From CAIUPE01 sp037131735 (GTDB taxonomy: Bacteria; Pseudomonadota; Alphaproteobacteria; Rhizobiales; Beijerinckiaceae), in NCBI GenBank assembly GCA_037131735.1, contig JBAXQM010000013.1, positions 1-63,948 of the forward strand: DNA of 63,948 nucleotides. Reading direction: 5' to 3'. Below, piece by piece: positions 53,216 through 63,015 of the stretch. Position numbers and translations under genes: made by a program. Numbering within the stretch: position 1 is the stretch's first letter; each line of letters begins with the position of its first letter. Under the pieces are notes generated by a model. The model saw nothing but the letters and a program-made list of their open reading frames with translations. It was not told the DNA's origin and made no database searches.

Positions 53216-54697
53216 ATGGCCGTAAAATCGGCAATCCGTGAATCATTCACTTTCGATGATGTTCTCTTGCAGCCGGGCCATTCTTTGGTGATGCCGGGCG
53301 ATGTCGATGTGACGACGAGGCTCACGCGCACGCTCAGCTTGAAATTGCCGATTATCTCTGCGGCGATGGATACTGTCACCGAACATCGTTTGGCAATTGC
53401 TATGGCGCAAGCGGGTGGCTTGGGTGTTCTTCATCGCAATATGACGCTTGAAGAACAAGCCAATGAAGTGCGCGCAGTGAAAAAATTCGAAAGCGGTATG
53501 GTGGTTAATCCACTGACCATTTATCCGGATGAAACGCTCGCCGATGCGCTTGAGCTCATGAAGCGCAATCATATTTCCGGTGTACCAGTGGTCGAGCGCG
53601 GCCCTTCTGATAAGCCGGGCAAGCTTGTCGGCATTCTCACCAATCGTGACGTGCGCTTTGCGACGAACCCGCAGCAGCCTGTTTCCGAATTGATGACGAA
53701 GGATCGTTTGATCACGGTGCGCGAAGGTGTCAGCCAAGATGAAGCGCGGCGTCTGTTGCATCAATTCCGGATTGAGAAGCTTCTTGTTGTGGACGATCAC
53801 TTCCGGTGCATCGGTCTTATCACCGTCAAGGATATGGAAAAGCAGGTCGCGCATCCGAATGCGTCAAAGGACGCGCGCGGTCGCCTTCTTGTGGCAGCAG
53901 CGACAACAGTCGGTGATAATGGTTTTGAGCGCGCTGAAGCGCTGATTGAAGCGGGTTGCGATGTCATTTGCGTTGATACCGCGCATGGTCATTCGCAACG
54001 CGTGCTCGACAGTGTAACGCGGATCAAGAAATTATCGAACGCCGTGCAAATCATTGCCGGCAATGTCGCAACAGCGGGGGGCACGCAGGCGCTTATTGAT
54101 GCCGGTGCTGATGCGGTTAAAATCGGAATTGGTCCGGGTTCAATCTGCACAACGCGCATTGTTGCGGGTGTGGGTGTGCCACAACTTTCCGCGATTATGG
54201 ATGCTTATTCGGTTGCCGAGAAAGCGGATATTCCTGTGATCGCCGATGGCGGCATTAAATTTTCAGGCGATCTTGCAAAGGCGCTCGCTGCCGGTGCAGA
54301 AACCGCGATGATCGGTTCGCTTCTTGCGGGCACGGATGAAAGCCCCGGCGAAACATTTCTCTATCAAGGTCGCACATACAAAGCCTATCGCGGTATGGGT
54401 TCGGTGGGTGCCATGGCGCGCGGCTCGGCGGATCGCTACTTCCAACAAGACATTAAAGACGCATTGAAGCTCGTGCCGGAAGGCATTGAAGGGCAGGTGC
54501 CTTATAAAGGTCCCGTCGGAAGTGTCTTGCATCAGCTTGCGGGCGGATTGCGCGCCTCCATGGGATATGTCGGCGGCGCGACATTGAAAGAATTTCGCGA
54601 TCGCGCTGAGTTCGTAAAAATCACAGCGGCAGGCCTTCGAGAAAGTCACGCGCATGATGTTACGATCACGCGTGAGAGCCCGAATTATCCGACATGA
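53216..54697 (+). CDS. guaB: IMP dehydrogenase
   Basis: This enzyme oxidises IMP to XMP, the committed step to GMP. The 493-residue barrel has the catalytic Cys in GIGPGSICTTRIV (about 305), two CBS domains inserted near 95-205 and the flap region near 400. AGGAG lies six bases before the ATG at 53216. guaA follows two genes later, so most of the GMP branch is here. CBS domains allow nucleotide feedback in this family. Confidence 0.96.
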   Translation: MAVKSAIRESFTFDDVLLQPGHSLVMPGDVDVTTRLTRTLSLKLPIISAAMDTVTEHRLAIAMAQAGGLGVLHRNMTLEEQANEVRAVKKFESGMVVNPLTIYPDETLADALELMKRNHISGVPVVERGPSDKPGKLVGILTNRDVRFATNPQQPVSELMTKDRLITVREGVSQDEARRLLHQFRIEKLLVVDDHFRCIGLITVKDMEKQVAHPNASKDARGRLLVAAATTVGDNGFERAEALIEAGCDVICVDTAHGHSQRVLDSVTRIKKLSNAVQIIAGNVATAGGTQALIDAGADAVKIGIGPGSICTTRIVAGVGVPQLSAIMDAYSVAEKADIPVIADGGIKFSGDLAKALAAGAETAMIGSLLAGTDESPGETFLYQGRTYKAYRGMGSVGAMARGSADRYFQQDIKDALKLVPEGIEGQVPYKGPVGSVLHQLAGGLRASMGYVGGATLKEFRDRAEFVKITAAGLRESHAHDVTITRESPNYPT

Positions 54698-54740
54698 AAA
54701 TTGTGAACCGTAGCTCCTCATTTGTTGCGAAAGTTGTGTC

Positions 54741-56036
54741 ATGATTCCTGCAGCACGACTTTCTGCGGCCATAGAAGTTCTCGACGATTTGATCACGCGT
54801 CGGCGTCCGGCGAGTGATGCGTTAAAGGACTGGGGGCTTGCCCATCGCTTTGCAGGTTCAGGCGATCGCGCGGCTATTTCAGCGCTTGTTTATGATACGC
54901 TTAGACGTCGCGCTTCAGCGTGTTATCTAATGGGTGCTGATACACCCCGTGCGATGCTGCTCGGCGCTTTGCTTCTCGAGCGCGGACAATCGCCTGACGA
55001 GATTGCCGCGCTATGCTCCGGTGACCGGTTTGCGCCTGAACCTTTGACGGCGGATGAACTTGCAGCGCTTAAGAGTAACAGGCTTGATACAGCTCCCGCG
55101 CATATTGTGGGCGATTATCCCGAATGGCTTGATGGTTCATTTAAAGAGGCATTTGGCGATCAGCGTGGTGTTGAATTAAAGGCCTTGGCGCATCGCGCGC
55201 CAGTGGATCTGCGTGTGAATAGTCTCAAAGCGACACGCGAACGTGTTCTCGAGGAGCTTCATCATCTGAATGTCACGGCAACGCCGCATTCAATGATGGG
55301 CGTTCGGATTCTTCCCTCCGTTGATGGGCGCGCGCCGAGTGTTCAAGCGGAGCCAGCCTTTCAAAAAGGGCTTTATGAAATTCAGGATGAAGGTTCGCAG
55401 CTTGCCGCTACGCTTTGTGCTGTTGATCCGGGAATGCAGGTGATCGATCTTTGCGCGGGCGCAGGCGGTAAAACTCTCGCGTTGGCCGCGCTGATGGATA
55501 ATCGCGGACAGATATTTGCAACCGATAGCGACAAGCGACGCCTTGCGCCGATATTTGATCGGTTAACGAGAGCCGCCGCGCGCAATGTGCAAGTTCGCGC
55601 ACCAAAGACAAAAGAGGATGAGCCGCTTAAAGGACTTGAAGGGCAGGCGGATCTCGTTGTGATCGATGCGCCCTGTACGGGCACAGGCACATGGCGTCGC
55701 AACCCCGATGCGAAATGGCGTTTGCGCCCCAATGCGCTTGAAGACCGGATCAAAGAACAACGTCTTGTGCTCGAACGCGCTGCGCCTTTTGTAAAGCGCG
55801 GCGGAACGCTCGCATATATTACGTGCTCGCTTCTTCCGCAGGAGAATGATGTGGCGGTTGAAACATTTCTCGCCTCGCATGAGTCATTTACGCTGATTGG
55901 CCCCGAACATGTCGCATTACAAGCCGGACTTCCTGCGCTTTCGTCCTTCGTTTCCGCGAAGGGTAAAGGCCTGCAATTGACGCCTGCGCTCACGGGGACT
56001 GACGGATTTTTTATTGCCCTTCTCAAGAAACACTGA
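54741..56036 (+). CDS. rsmB: 16S rRNA m5C967 methyltransferase (RsmB family)
   Basis: This is a cytosine-C5 rRNA methyltransferase of 431 residues. A NusB-like N-terminal domain (about 1-130) precedes the SAM domain with VIDLCAGAGGKTLALA. The catalytic Cys is in the motif YITCSLLPQEN, and the second Cys in IDAPCTGTGTWRRNPD. It lies between guaB and guaA; the reason for that placement is not clear. Confidence 0.9.
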   Translation: MIPAARLSAAIEVLDDLITRRRPASDALKDWGLAHRFAGSGDRAAISALVYDTLRRRASACYLMGADTPRAMLLGALLLERGQSPDEIAALCSGDRFAPEPLTADELAALKSNRLDTAPAHIVGDYPEWLDGSFKEAFGDQRGVELKALAHRAPVDLRVNSLKATRERVLEELHHLNVTATPHSMMGVRILPSVDGRAPSVQAEPAFQKGLYEIQDEGSQLAATLCAVDPGMQVIDLCAGAGGKTLALAALMDNRGQIFATDSDKRRLAPIFDRLTRAAARNVQVRAPKTKEDEPLKGLEGQADLVVIDAPCTGTGTWRRNPDAKWRLRPNALEDRIKEQRLVLERAAPFVKRGGTLAYITCSLLPQENDVAVETFLASHESFTLIGPEHVALQAGLPALSSFVSAKGKGLQLTPALTGTDGFFIALLKKH

Positions 56037-56058
56037 CAGACCGACACGGACTTAACCG

Positions 56059-57630
56059 ATGACTGCACCGCTTGATCCTCACGCGCATGAAAAAATTCTG
56101 ATTGTCGATTTTGGTTCTCAGGTCACGCAACTTATTGCGCGGCGTGTGCGCGAAGAAGGCGTCTATTGCGAGATCATTCCGTTTCAATCGGCAGACAAAG
56201 CCTTTCATGAGCTCAAGCCGAAGGCGGTGATCTTGTCGGGTGGTCCTGCCTCTGTTCTCGATGAGAATGCGCCTTTCGCGCCTGAGGCGATTTTTAAATC
56301 GGGCTTGCCGGTGCTCGGCATTTGCTATGGCGAACAGACCATGGCGAAACAATTGGGCGGCACAGTCGAGAGCGGTCATCATCGTGAATTCGGACGCGCT
56401 GAATTGGAGATTACATCCACATGCGCCTTGTTTGAAGGCGTGTGGTCGAAGGGCCAGAAATATCCGGTGTGGATGAGCCATGGTGATCGCGTGACGCGTT
56501 TGCCTGGCGGATTCTCTGTTGTCGCTGTGTCTGAAAATGCCCCCTTTGCGGCTATCGCTGATGAAGCGCGGCATTATTATGGCGTGCAGTTCCATCCTGA
56601 AGTGGTGCATACGCCTGGCGGCGAAAAGCTCATCCGAAATTTTGTCCGCACTATTGCCGGATGCCGCGCTGACTGGACAATGAAAGCATTTCGCGAAGAG
56701 GCGATCAAACGCATTCGTGATCAAGTCGGAAAAGGCCGCGTGATTTGCGGTTTGTCTGGGGGCGTTGATTCATCGGTCGCCGCCGTGTTGATCCATGAAG
56801 CGATTGGTGACCAACTGACTTGCGTATTCGTTGATCACGGTTTGCTGCGCTTGGGTGAAGCGCAAAAGGTCGTCACGCTCTTTCGTGATCATTACAATAT
56901 TCCGCTTGTGCATGTGGATGCGAGCGAGACCTTCCTCACTGAACTTTCCGGCGTTGATGACCCAGAAACCAAACGCAAAATTATTGGCAAGCTCTTTATT
57001 GATGTCTTTGATGCGGAAGCTAAAAAAATCGGTGGCGCTGATTTCTTGGCACAAGGCACGCTTTATCCGGATGTGATTGAAAGCGTCTCCTTTACCGGGG
57101 GCCCCTCAGTCACAATCAAAAGTCATCACAATGTGGGCGGGTTGCCCGCGCGCATGAAGATGAAACTCGTCGAGCCTTTGCGCGAATTGTTTAAAGATGA
57201 AGTGCGCGCGCTTGGCCGCGAGCTCGGACTACCTGATGCGTTTGTTGGACGTCATCCTTTCCCAGGCCCGGGTCTTGCCATTCGTATTCCCGGTGCGATC
57301 ACCAAAGAGAAATGCGATATTCTGCGCTTGGCCGATGAAATCTATCTCGAAGAAATTCGTCGCGCCGGACTTTATGATAAAATCTGGCAAGCCTTTGCTG
57401 TTCTGCTTCCCGTGCGTACGGTCGGCGTGATGGGTGATGGCCGCACTTATGATCATGTGTGCGCGTTGCGCGCCGTGACATCGGTTGATGGTATGACGGC
57501 GGATTTTTATCATTTCGATATGAATTTTCTGGGCCGCGCTGCCAACCGCATCATCAATGAGGTGAAAGGCATAAACCGCGTTGTCTATGATGTGACCTCG
57601 AAGCCTCCCGGTACGATTGAGTGGGAGTGA
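56059..57630 (+). CDS. guaA: GMP synthase (glutamine-hydrolysing)
   Basis: GuaA converts XMP to GMP using glutamine nitrogen. The class I amidotransferase domain (about 1-200) has the Cys in LGICYGEQTMAKQLGG and His/Glu in FHPEVVHT. The ATP-pyrophosphatase domain has GLSGGVDSSVAA, and the dimerisation domain ends KPPGTIEWE. The 523-residue length is standard. Confidence 0.97.
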   Translation: MTAPLDPHAHEKILIVDFGSQVTQLIARRVREEGVYCEIIPFQSADKAFHELKPKAVILSGGPASVLDENAPFAPEAIFKSGLPVLGICYGEQTMAKQLGGTVESGHHREFGRAELEITSTCALFEGVWSKGQKYPVWMSHGDRVTRLPGGFSVVAVSENAPFAAIADEARHYYGVQFHPEVVHTPGGEKLIRNFVRTIAGCRADWTMKAFREEAIKRIRDQVGKGRVICGLSGGVDSSVAAVLIHEAIGDQLTCVFVDHGLLRLGEAQKVVTLFRDHYNIPLVHVDASETFLTELSGVDDPETKRKIIGKLFIDVFDAEAKKIGGADFLAQGTLYPDVIESVSFTGGPSVTIKSHHNVGGLPARMKMKLVEPLRELFKDEVRALGRELGLPDAFVGRHPFPGPGLAIRIPGAITKEKCDILRLADEIYLEEIRRAGLYDKIWQAFAVLLPVRTVGVMGDGRTYDHVCALRAVTSVDGMTADFYHFDMNFLGRAANRIINEVKGINRVVYDVTSKPPGTIEWE

Positions 57631-57635
57631 GTGCT

Positions 57636-57848
57636 ATGAGTGATCTCAACGCCTCAATTCAATTGGTTGAACTTGAGCATCGCATCGCGGAGCAAGAAAA
57701 AACAATTGCCGATCTCAGCGAGATGGTGGTTGAGCAGTGGAAAAAGATCGACATGTTGGAGCGTCGTCTGGGCGCTCTGCGGGAAGAGTTTGAAGCCTCA
57801 TCATCATCGCGTAGTCAGGCATCAGAGCCACCGCCGCCCCATTACTGA
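57636..57848 (+). CDS. slyX: SlyX-like coiled-coil protein
   Basis: This short protein (70 residues) is mostly one coiled coil: IQLVELEHRIAEQEKTIADL and on to about residue 50. The C-terminus is Ser- and Pro-rich and ends PPPHY, the typical SlyX tail. It follows guaA by five bases with GGGAG before its ATG. SlyX has no established function. Confidence 0.82.
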   Translation: MSDLNASIQLVELEHRIAEQEKTIADLSEMVVEQWKKIDMLERRLGALREEFEASSSSRSQASEPPPPHY

Positions 57849-57972
57849 GGCGTTGTCGGGATTGCGGGAGATATAATCCGGCAAGGCCATGGTTCATGAC
57901 GAATTAATCAGATAGAAGACTTTAGAACACGGGCGCCTACGAAGGCGCAGTATGGATTTTGCGGAGAGAGAC

Positions 57973-58542
57973 ATGACGATTTTGATTATTGGCTTGATTG
58001 TGTTGCTCTTGGGCCATTCGGTTCAAATGGCGCCTTCGCTTCATGCCAATGTGCAGCGGACACTTGGGCGCAATGTTTATCGCGGCATCTATAGCGTCGT
58101 CGCCGTCGTCGGGGTGGCAATGGTGGTGGAAGGCTTTGGTCGCTATCGCGCGGATGGCATGATCCCGCTTTGGGAGCCGCCGACCGGTATGAAGCATCTC
58201 AATCTGCTTCTCATGCTTTTTGCTTTTATTGCGCTTGTGGCGAGCCAGGTGCCGCGCGGGTTTATCAAGGCGCGTCTTAAACATCCCATGCTGGTTGGCA
58301 TTAAGGCTTGGGCCTTCGGGCATCTTCTCGCCAACGGCGATTTGGGCAGCATCATTTTGTTCGGTTCGATCCTCGCTTGGGCGGTCGTGAACCGGATTTC
58401 GTTTAAATGGCGTCCGGCACAGGCTGAGCCGCCCGCGCCACGCGTCTTGGGCGATGTGCTTGCGGTCGGGATCGGCGTCATCGCCTATGTCGCAATGCTC
58501 TATCTCCATCCGATCCTCATCGGTGTTTCAGTCCTCGGCTAA
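57973..58542 (+). CDS. NnrU-family membrane protein
   Basis: This 189-residue inner-membrane protein has about five helices. The N-terminal GLIVLLLGHSVQMAP and the segment LKHPMLVGIKAWAFGHLLANGDLGS match the NnrU family. NnrU was named from denitrification loci, and relatives include plant 15-cis-zeta-carotene isomerase. No nitrogen oxide genes are near, so the name describes the family only. Start at 57973 has GGAGAGAG upstream. Confidence 0.82.
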   Translation: MTILIIGLIVLLLGHSVQMAPSLHANVQRTLGRNVYRGIYSVVAVVGVAMVVEGFGRYRADGMIPLWEPPTGMKHLNLLLMLFAFIALVASQVPRGFIKARLKHPMLVGIKAWAFGHLLANGDLGSIILFGSILAWAVVNRISFKWRPAQAEPPAPRVLGDVLAVGIGVIAYVAMLYLHPILIGVSVLG

Positions 58543-58630
58543 CCCGACCGCCCGATTTTTTGCTTACAAAAGCGGCCGGTCTTCCTTATAGAGGGCCGGT
58601 TGCAACCTGTTTTATGAGCGTCTTCAGGCC

Positions 58631-59287
58631 ATGAGCGATATTTTCCGCGAAGTTGACGAGGATCTCCGCCGCGATCAGGCGGTGGATATCTGGAAGAAAT
58701 ATGGGCCGATTTTTATGGCCATCGCTGCCGTCATCGTAGCGGGCACGGCGCTTTACCGCGTTTACGTCCATTTCGAGACTGAGAAGGCCCAGACGCTCGG
58801 TGGCCGTTATCAGGCGGCGCTTGAATTATCACGCACTGGTAAGGGCGAGGAAGCTGCCAAGGAATTTGCGGCAATCGTGGCGGAGGGCGGGGCAGGCTAT
58901 GGCGTTCTCGCACGGTTCCGCGGTACGGCTGAAATCCAGGTGAAAGATAAAGCTGTTGCTGTTGCTCAATTTGATGCGCTCGCCAATGACGCGTCGATCG
59001 GTTCCTTGTTGCAAGGCTTGGCGCGGTTGCGTGCGGCCACATTGCTCGCCGATACGCTGTCGCTTGATGAACTTAAAAAGCGTGTCGAGCCGCTCTTGCC
59101 GCAAGGCTCGCCTTGGGCGCCGAATGCGCGCGAATTGATTGGCCTTGCCACCATGAAGGCGGGCGATCTTGAAGGTGCGGGCAAGCTCTTCGATCAAGTG
59201 ATGACGGATCCAGCGTCGCCTCCCGGTTTGAAGCAACGCGTTGAAGTATATTTGGCCCTCGTGAAAGCGGGCAGCAGAGCCCCATAA
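58631..59287 (+). CDS. YfgM-like tetratricopeptide membrane protein
   Basis: This 218-residue protein has a short cytoplasmic N-terminus, one membrane helix (about 28-45) and a periplasmic TPR-like part. It matches the YfgM family, which in E. coli contacts the Sec translocon and periplasmic chaperones. The adjacent downstream gene is der; a yfgM-(bamB)-der order is widely conserved, but no bamB is present here. Confidence 0.83.
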   Translation: MSDIFREVDEDLRRDQAVDIWKKYGPIFMAIAAVIVAGTALYRVYVHFETEKAQTLGGRYQAALELSRTGKGEEAAKEFAAIVAEGGAGYGVLARFRGTAEIQVKDKAVAVAQFDALANDASIGSLLQGLARLRAATLLADTLSLDELKKRVEPLLPQGSPWAPNARELIGLATMKAGDLEGAGKLFDQVMTDPASPPGLKQRVEVYLALVKAGSRAP

Positions 59288-59314
59288 GGGGGCATCATCA
59301 AAAGGTGATGAGAA

Positions 59315-60676
59315 ATGTCGTTTACGGTCGCGCTGATCGGCCGACCGAATGTCGGCAAATCTACATTGTTCAACCGTTTGGTCGGGCGAAAGCTCGCGCT
59401 TGTCGATGATCAACCGGGTGTGACGCGTGATCGCCGCGCGGGTGAAGCGCATCTCGGCGATTTTGATTTCACAGTCATTGATACAGCAGGGCTTGAGGAG
59501 AGCGCGGAGACAACGCTTACCGGTCGCATGCGCATGCAGACCGAAGCCGCCATTCTTGATTCCGATGCCGTGATTTTTCTCATCGATGTGCGCGCGGGCA
59601 TCACGCCGTCCGATCGTCATTTCGCGACTTTAGTGCGGCGTGCGGGCAAGCCCGTTATTCTTCTTGCCAATAAGGCCGAGGGTAAACTCGGCATGATGGA
59701 AAGCTATGAAGCGTTTGAATTGGGTCTTGGTGATCCCATTCCGTTTTCAGGCGAACATGGCGAAGGACTTGCTGACCTTTATGAAGCACTTCGTAATATT
59801 TTTCCGCGTGAAGAGCGTGACGAGGATGATGACTCAAATGACGATGAAGACGATGACGGCGTTGAACGCCCTTTACGCATCGCGATTGTCGGGCGCCCGA
59901 ATGCCGGTAAATCAACGCTTATCAATCAGCTGATTGGTGAAGATCGTTTGTTAACTGGCCCCGAAGCGGGGATCACGCGCGATTCAATTTCTGTTGAATG
60001 GTCTTATCATGGTCGTGGCGTAAAGCTTTACGATACAGCGGGAATGCGTAAGCGCGCCAAGATTGAAGACAAGCTTGAAAAGCTTGCGGTGTCTGATGGG
60101 TTACGCGCGGTAAAATTTGCCGAAGTTGTCGTGCTTTTGCTCGATGCAACAATTCCGTTTGAGAAACAGGATCTCGCCATTCTCTCGGTGATTGAACGCG
60201 AAGGACGAGCGCTCGTTGTCGGCGTGAATAAATGGGATCTTGTTGCCGGTGAAGCCGGACGATTCCAACGCATGGTTGAGGATGCCGAACGCTTGATCTC
60301 GAATGTGAAAGGCGCATCCATCGTGCCGCTCTCGGGGCTTACAGGCTCAGGCACGGATCAATTGATCGACGCTTGTTTTAAAGCGGCTGATGTTTGGTCA
60401 ACGCGTGTTTCAACAGGACAGATCAATCGCTGGCTTGAAGGGGTGCTTGAAAAACATCCGCCGCCGGCGATCTCGGGACGCCGCATTAAAATTCGTTACG
60501 CGACACAAGTGAAAGCGCGTCCGCCGCATTTTGCTTTGTTCGGATCGCAGCTTGATGGTTTGCCCGATAGTTATTTGCGCTATCTGATTAATTCTTTGCG
60601 CGAGACATTTAATCTGCCGGGCACACCGATACGCTTATCGATGCGCACGGCAAAAAACCCTTACGCAAAAGACTAA
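59315..60676 (+). CDS. der: Ribosome assembly GTPase Der (EngA)
   Basis: Der has two GTPase domains in tandem and acts in 50S subunit maturation. Domain one has G1 GRPNVGKST and domain two has GRPNAGKST (about residue 195); G4 motifs are NKAE and NKWD. A C-terminal KH-like domain follows (about 360-453). A highly acidic linker (EERDEDDDSNDDEDDDGVE, about 167-185) separates the GTPase domains. Length 453 is normal. Confidence 0.96.
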   Translation: MSFTVALIGRPNVGKSTLFNRLVGRKLALVDDQPGVTRDRRAGEAHLGDFDFTVIDTAGLEESAETTLTGRMRMQTEAAILDSDAVIFLIDVRAGITPSDRHFATLVRRAGKPVILLANKAEGKLGMMESYEAFELGLGDPIPFSGEHGEGLADLYEALRNIFPREERDEDDDSNDDEDDDGVERPLRIAIVGRPNAGKSTLINQLIGEDRLLTGPEAGITRDSISVEWSYHGRGVKLYDTAGMRKRAKIEDKLEKLAVSDGLRAVKFAEVVVLLLDATIPFEKQDLAILSVIEREGRALVVGVNKWDLVAGEAGRFQRMVEDAERLISNVKGASIVPLSGLTGSGTDQLIDACFKAADVWSTRVSTGQINRWLEGVLEKHPPPAISGRRIKIRYATQVKARPPHFALFGSQLDGLPDSYLRYLINSLRETFNLPGTPIRLSMRTAKNPYAKD

Positions 60677-60677
60677 G

Positions 60678-61436
60678 TCAGGCTTTCACGTCGACCGGTT
60701 TGCCGAAGTCGCAGAGTCTCGGCGTTGGGCCCGAGAAATCAAAAAGACGACCAGTATCGGTCCAAGACGCAGCGGCCATATCAATGAGATGCGGCACGAG
60801 CTCTGAAGGTTCACGCAATCTCATCGGATCTTCACCGGGAACAGCGGTCGCGCGCATATCGGTACGCAGCGGACCCGGATCAACCATCATTACTTTGATA
60901 GGCGTTGACGCAACTTCTTGCGCGTAAGTGTGGCCAAGCGCTTCGACAGCCGCTTTCGACACACTATAAGGTCCCCAATAAGGACGATGTTTCCACGCGG
61001 CTGCAGAACTCATTAAAATCACGCGGCCCGACTCTGAGCGTTGCAACAGCGGATCGAGAATGCGGATCAGGCGAAAATTCGCCGTCACATTCACCAGCAT
61101 CACATCGTCCCATTCTTTCGCAACGATATGACCAATCGGCGAGATAGGGCCAAGGATCGCGCCATTGCCAAAGAAAATATCAAGCTTGCCCCAACGCTCA
61201 AGAAGCGCCGGTCCCAGACGATCAATACTATCCATGTCTTTAAGATCGGCGGGCACCAGTGTAGCGGTGCCACCGACATTGCGGATCGCGTCATCAAGCT
61301 CTTCAAGCGCGCCTTGTGTGCGGGCAAGCGCAATCACATGAGCGCCTTCTTTAGCGAAAGCGAGAGCGGTTGCGCGACCGATGCCGCGGGATGCGCCGGT
61401 GATGAGCGCAATCCGATTTTCAAGTTTTTTTGTCAT
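60678..61436 (-). CDS. Short-chain dehydrogenase/reductase
   Basis: This 252-residue NAD(P)-dependent oxidoreductase has the cofactor motif TGASRGIG near the start, the NNAG-equivalent region GNGAILGP (about 88), the catalytic serine in MSSAAAW and the YSVSKAAVEA Tyr-Lys pair. The substrate is unknown. It begins five bases after the purF stop, so it is probably transcribed with cvpA-purF, and it converges on der with a single base between stops. Confidence 0.9.
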   Translation of the reverse strand: MTKKLENRIALITGASRGIGRATALAFAKEGAHVIALARTQGALEELDDAIRNVGGTATLVPADLKDMDSIDRLGPALLERWGKLDIFFGNGAILGPISPIGHIVAKEWDDVMLVNVTANFRLIRILDPLLQRSESGRVILMSSAAAWKHRPYWGPYSVSKAAVEALGHTYAQEVASTPIKVMMVDPGPLRTDMRATAVPGEDPMRLREPSELVPHLIDMAAASWTDTGRLFDFSGPTPRLCDFGKPVDVKA

Positions 61437-61441
61437 GAGGT

Positions 61442-62896
61442 TTAACCGGCTTCAGCAAGCAAAGAGAGTTGTTTGGGTGAGTCACCCGATTGATCTGTCA
61501 AACCGGTTGGATAGTCGCCGGTGAAACAATGATCGGTGAATTGCGGGCGATCGCTGCTGCGACCAACTTCGCCCATCGCGCGATAGATTCCATCAACCGA
61601 TAAAAAGGCGAGAGAATCCGAACCGATGAATTCACGCATCTCCTCAAGCGAGTGCGTGGCGGCGAGGAGATTGTTTCGCTCGGGCGTATCAATGCCATAG
61701 AAATCAGGAAACTTAATTGGTGGTGATGAAATGCGGAAATGCACTTCGCGCGCACCGGCATCGCGCATCATGCGTACGATTTTTACAGAGGTCGTTCCCC
61801 GCACGATTGAATCATCAATCAGAATAATGCGCTTGCCTTCAACAACGGCGCGATTGGCTGAGTGCTTCATGCGCACGCCAATCTCGCGCCCCATTTGTGT
61901 GGGTTGAATGAAGGTGCGGCCCACATAGTGATTGCGAATGATTCCCAATTCATAGGGAAGACCCGAGGCTTGCGCGTAACCAAGCGCAGCAGGCACACCT
62001 GAGTCAGGAACAGGGATCACAACATCGGCATCAATGGGGCTTTCGCGCGATAATTCAGCACCCATCTCTTTGCGCACTTGATAAACCGATTTTCCATGCA
62101 CAACAGAGTCGGGTCGTGCGAAATAGATGTATTCGAAGATACAAGGTCGCGCGGGCAGAATGCCGAAGGGCTTCAGCGATTCAATGCCCGTCTCGCTGAT
62201 GATGACGATTTCACCATTTTCGATATCGCGCACAAAACGCGCGCCGATAATATCAAGAGCGCAAGTTTCTGATGCGAGTATATAAGCACCGTTCAATTCG
62301 CCGAGCACCAAAGGCCTAATGCCCAAGGGATCACGCACACCAATCAGTTTCTTGTTGGTGAGGCCAACAAAAGAATAGGCGCCTTCCAACTGCATGATGG
62401 CTTCGATGAAGCGGTCGACAAATTTTACTTTCTTTGATCCGGCAACGAGATGAAGCACGACTTCTGTGTCGCTCGTTGACTGGTAGATCGCGCCGTTGCG
62501 AATAAGTTCACGGCGCAGCGAAATGCCATTGGTGATGTTGCCATTGTGGGCAACCGCAAACCCCCCGCCATCAAGCTCGGCAAAGAGCGGCTGCACATTG
62601 CGCAAAATCGTCTCACCCGTTGTCGAGTAGCGGGTATGGCCAATCGCGGCATTACCCGTCAGTCGATCCATCACGGAACGTTTTGAGAAATTGTCGCCCA
62701 CGAGGCCCATACGGCGCTCAGAGTGAAAGCGACGCCCGTCGAAGCTCACAATGCCGGCGGCTTCTTGGCCGCGATGTTGGAGCGCATGCAGGCCGAGCGC
62801 GGTAATTGCCGCGGCGTCCGGATGGCCATAAATGCCGAATACGCCGCATTCTTCCTTGAGACGATCGGCGTCGAGGTCGAAGAGCTCGTTTGTCAT
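61442..62896 (-). CDS. purF: Amidophosphoribosyltransferase
   Basis: PurF makes phosphoribosylamine, the first step of purine synthesis. The mature N-terminal nucleophile is the Cys in KEECGVFGIYG, preceded by a 16-residue propeptide that must be removed. The PRPP motif is IILIDDSIVRGTTSVK. The propeptide form is the Bacillus-like type, unlike E. coli, where the Cys follows the initiator Met. cvpA lies 119 bases upstream, as in the E. coli cvpA-purF operon. Confidence 0.96.
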   Translation of the reverse strand: MTNELFDLDADRLKEECGVFGIYGHPDAAAITALGLHALQHRGQEAAGIVSFDGRRFHSERRMGLVGDNFSKRSVMDRLTGNAAIGHTRYSTTGETILRNVQPLFAELDGGGFAVAHNGNITNGISLRRELIRNGAIYQSTSDTEVVLHLVAGSKKVKFVDRFIEAIMQLEGAYSFVGLTNKKLIGVRDPLGIRPLVLGELNGAYILASETCALDIIGARFVRDIENGEIVIISETGIESLKPFGILPARPCIFEYIYFARPDSVVHGKSVYQVRKEMGAELSRESPIDADVVIPVPDSGVPAALGYAQASGLPYELGIIRNHYVGRTFIQPTQMGREIGVRMKHSANRAVVEGKRIILIDDSIVRGTTSVKIVRMMRDAGAREVHFRISSPPIKFPDFYGIDTPERNNLLAATHSLEEMREFIGSDSLAFLSVDGIYRAMGEVGRSSDRPQFTDHCFTGDYPTGLTDQSGDSPKQLSLLAEAG

Positions 62897-63015
62897 CGGA
62901 AATCCCGGCTGTTGCGGCGGAGATATGCGCTTTCAGTCCGGCGTTTGCAACTTGTATAAGCCGCCTTCAACAACCTAGGTGGAATGCCGGGGCCTCAGAG
63001 CTCAACTTGGCGTAG

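Noticed and set aside
58829..59620. 263-codon minus-strand frame across the YfgM-like gene and der
   Set aside because: It spans two real genes on the other strand and shows no family motifs.
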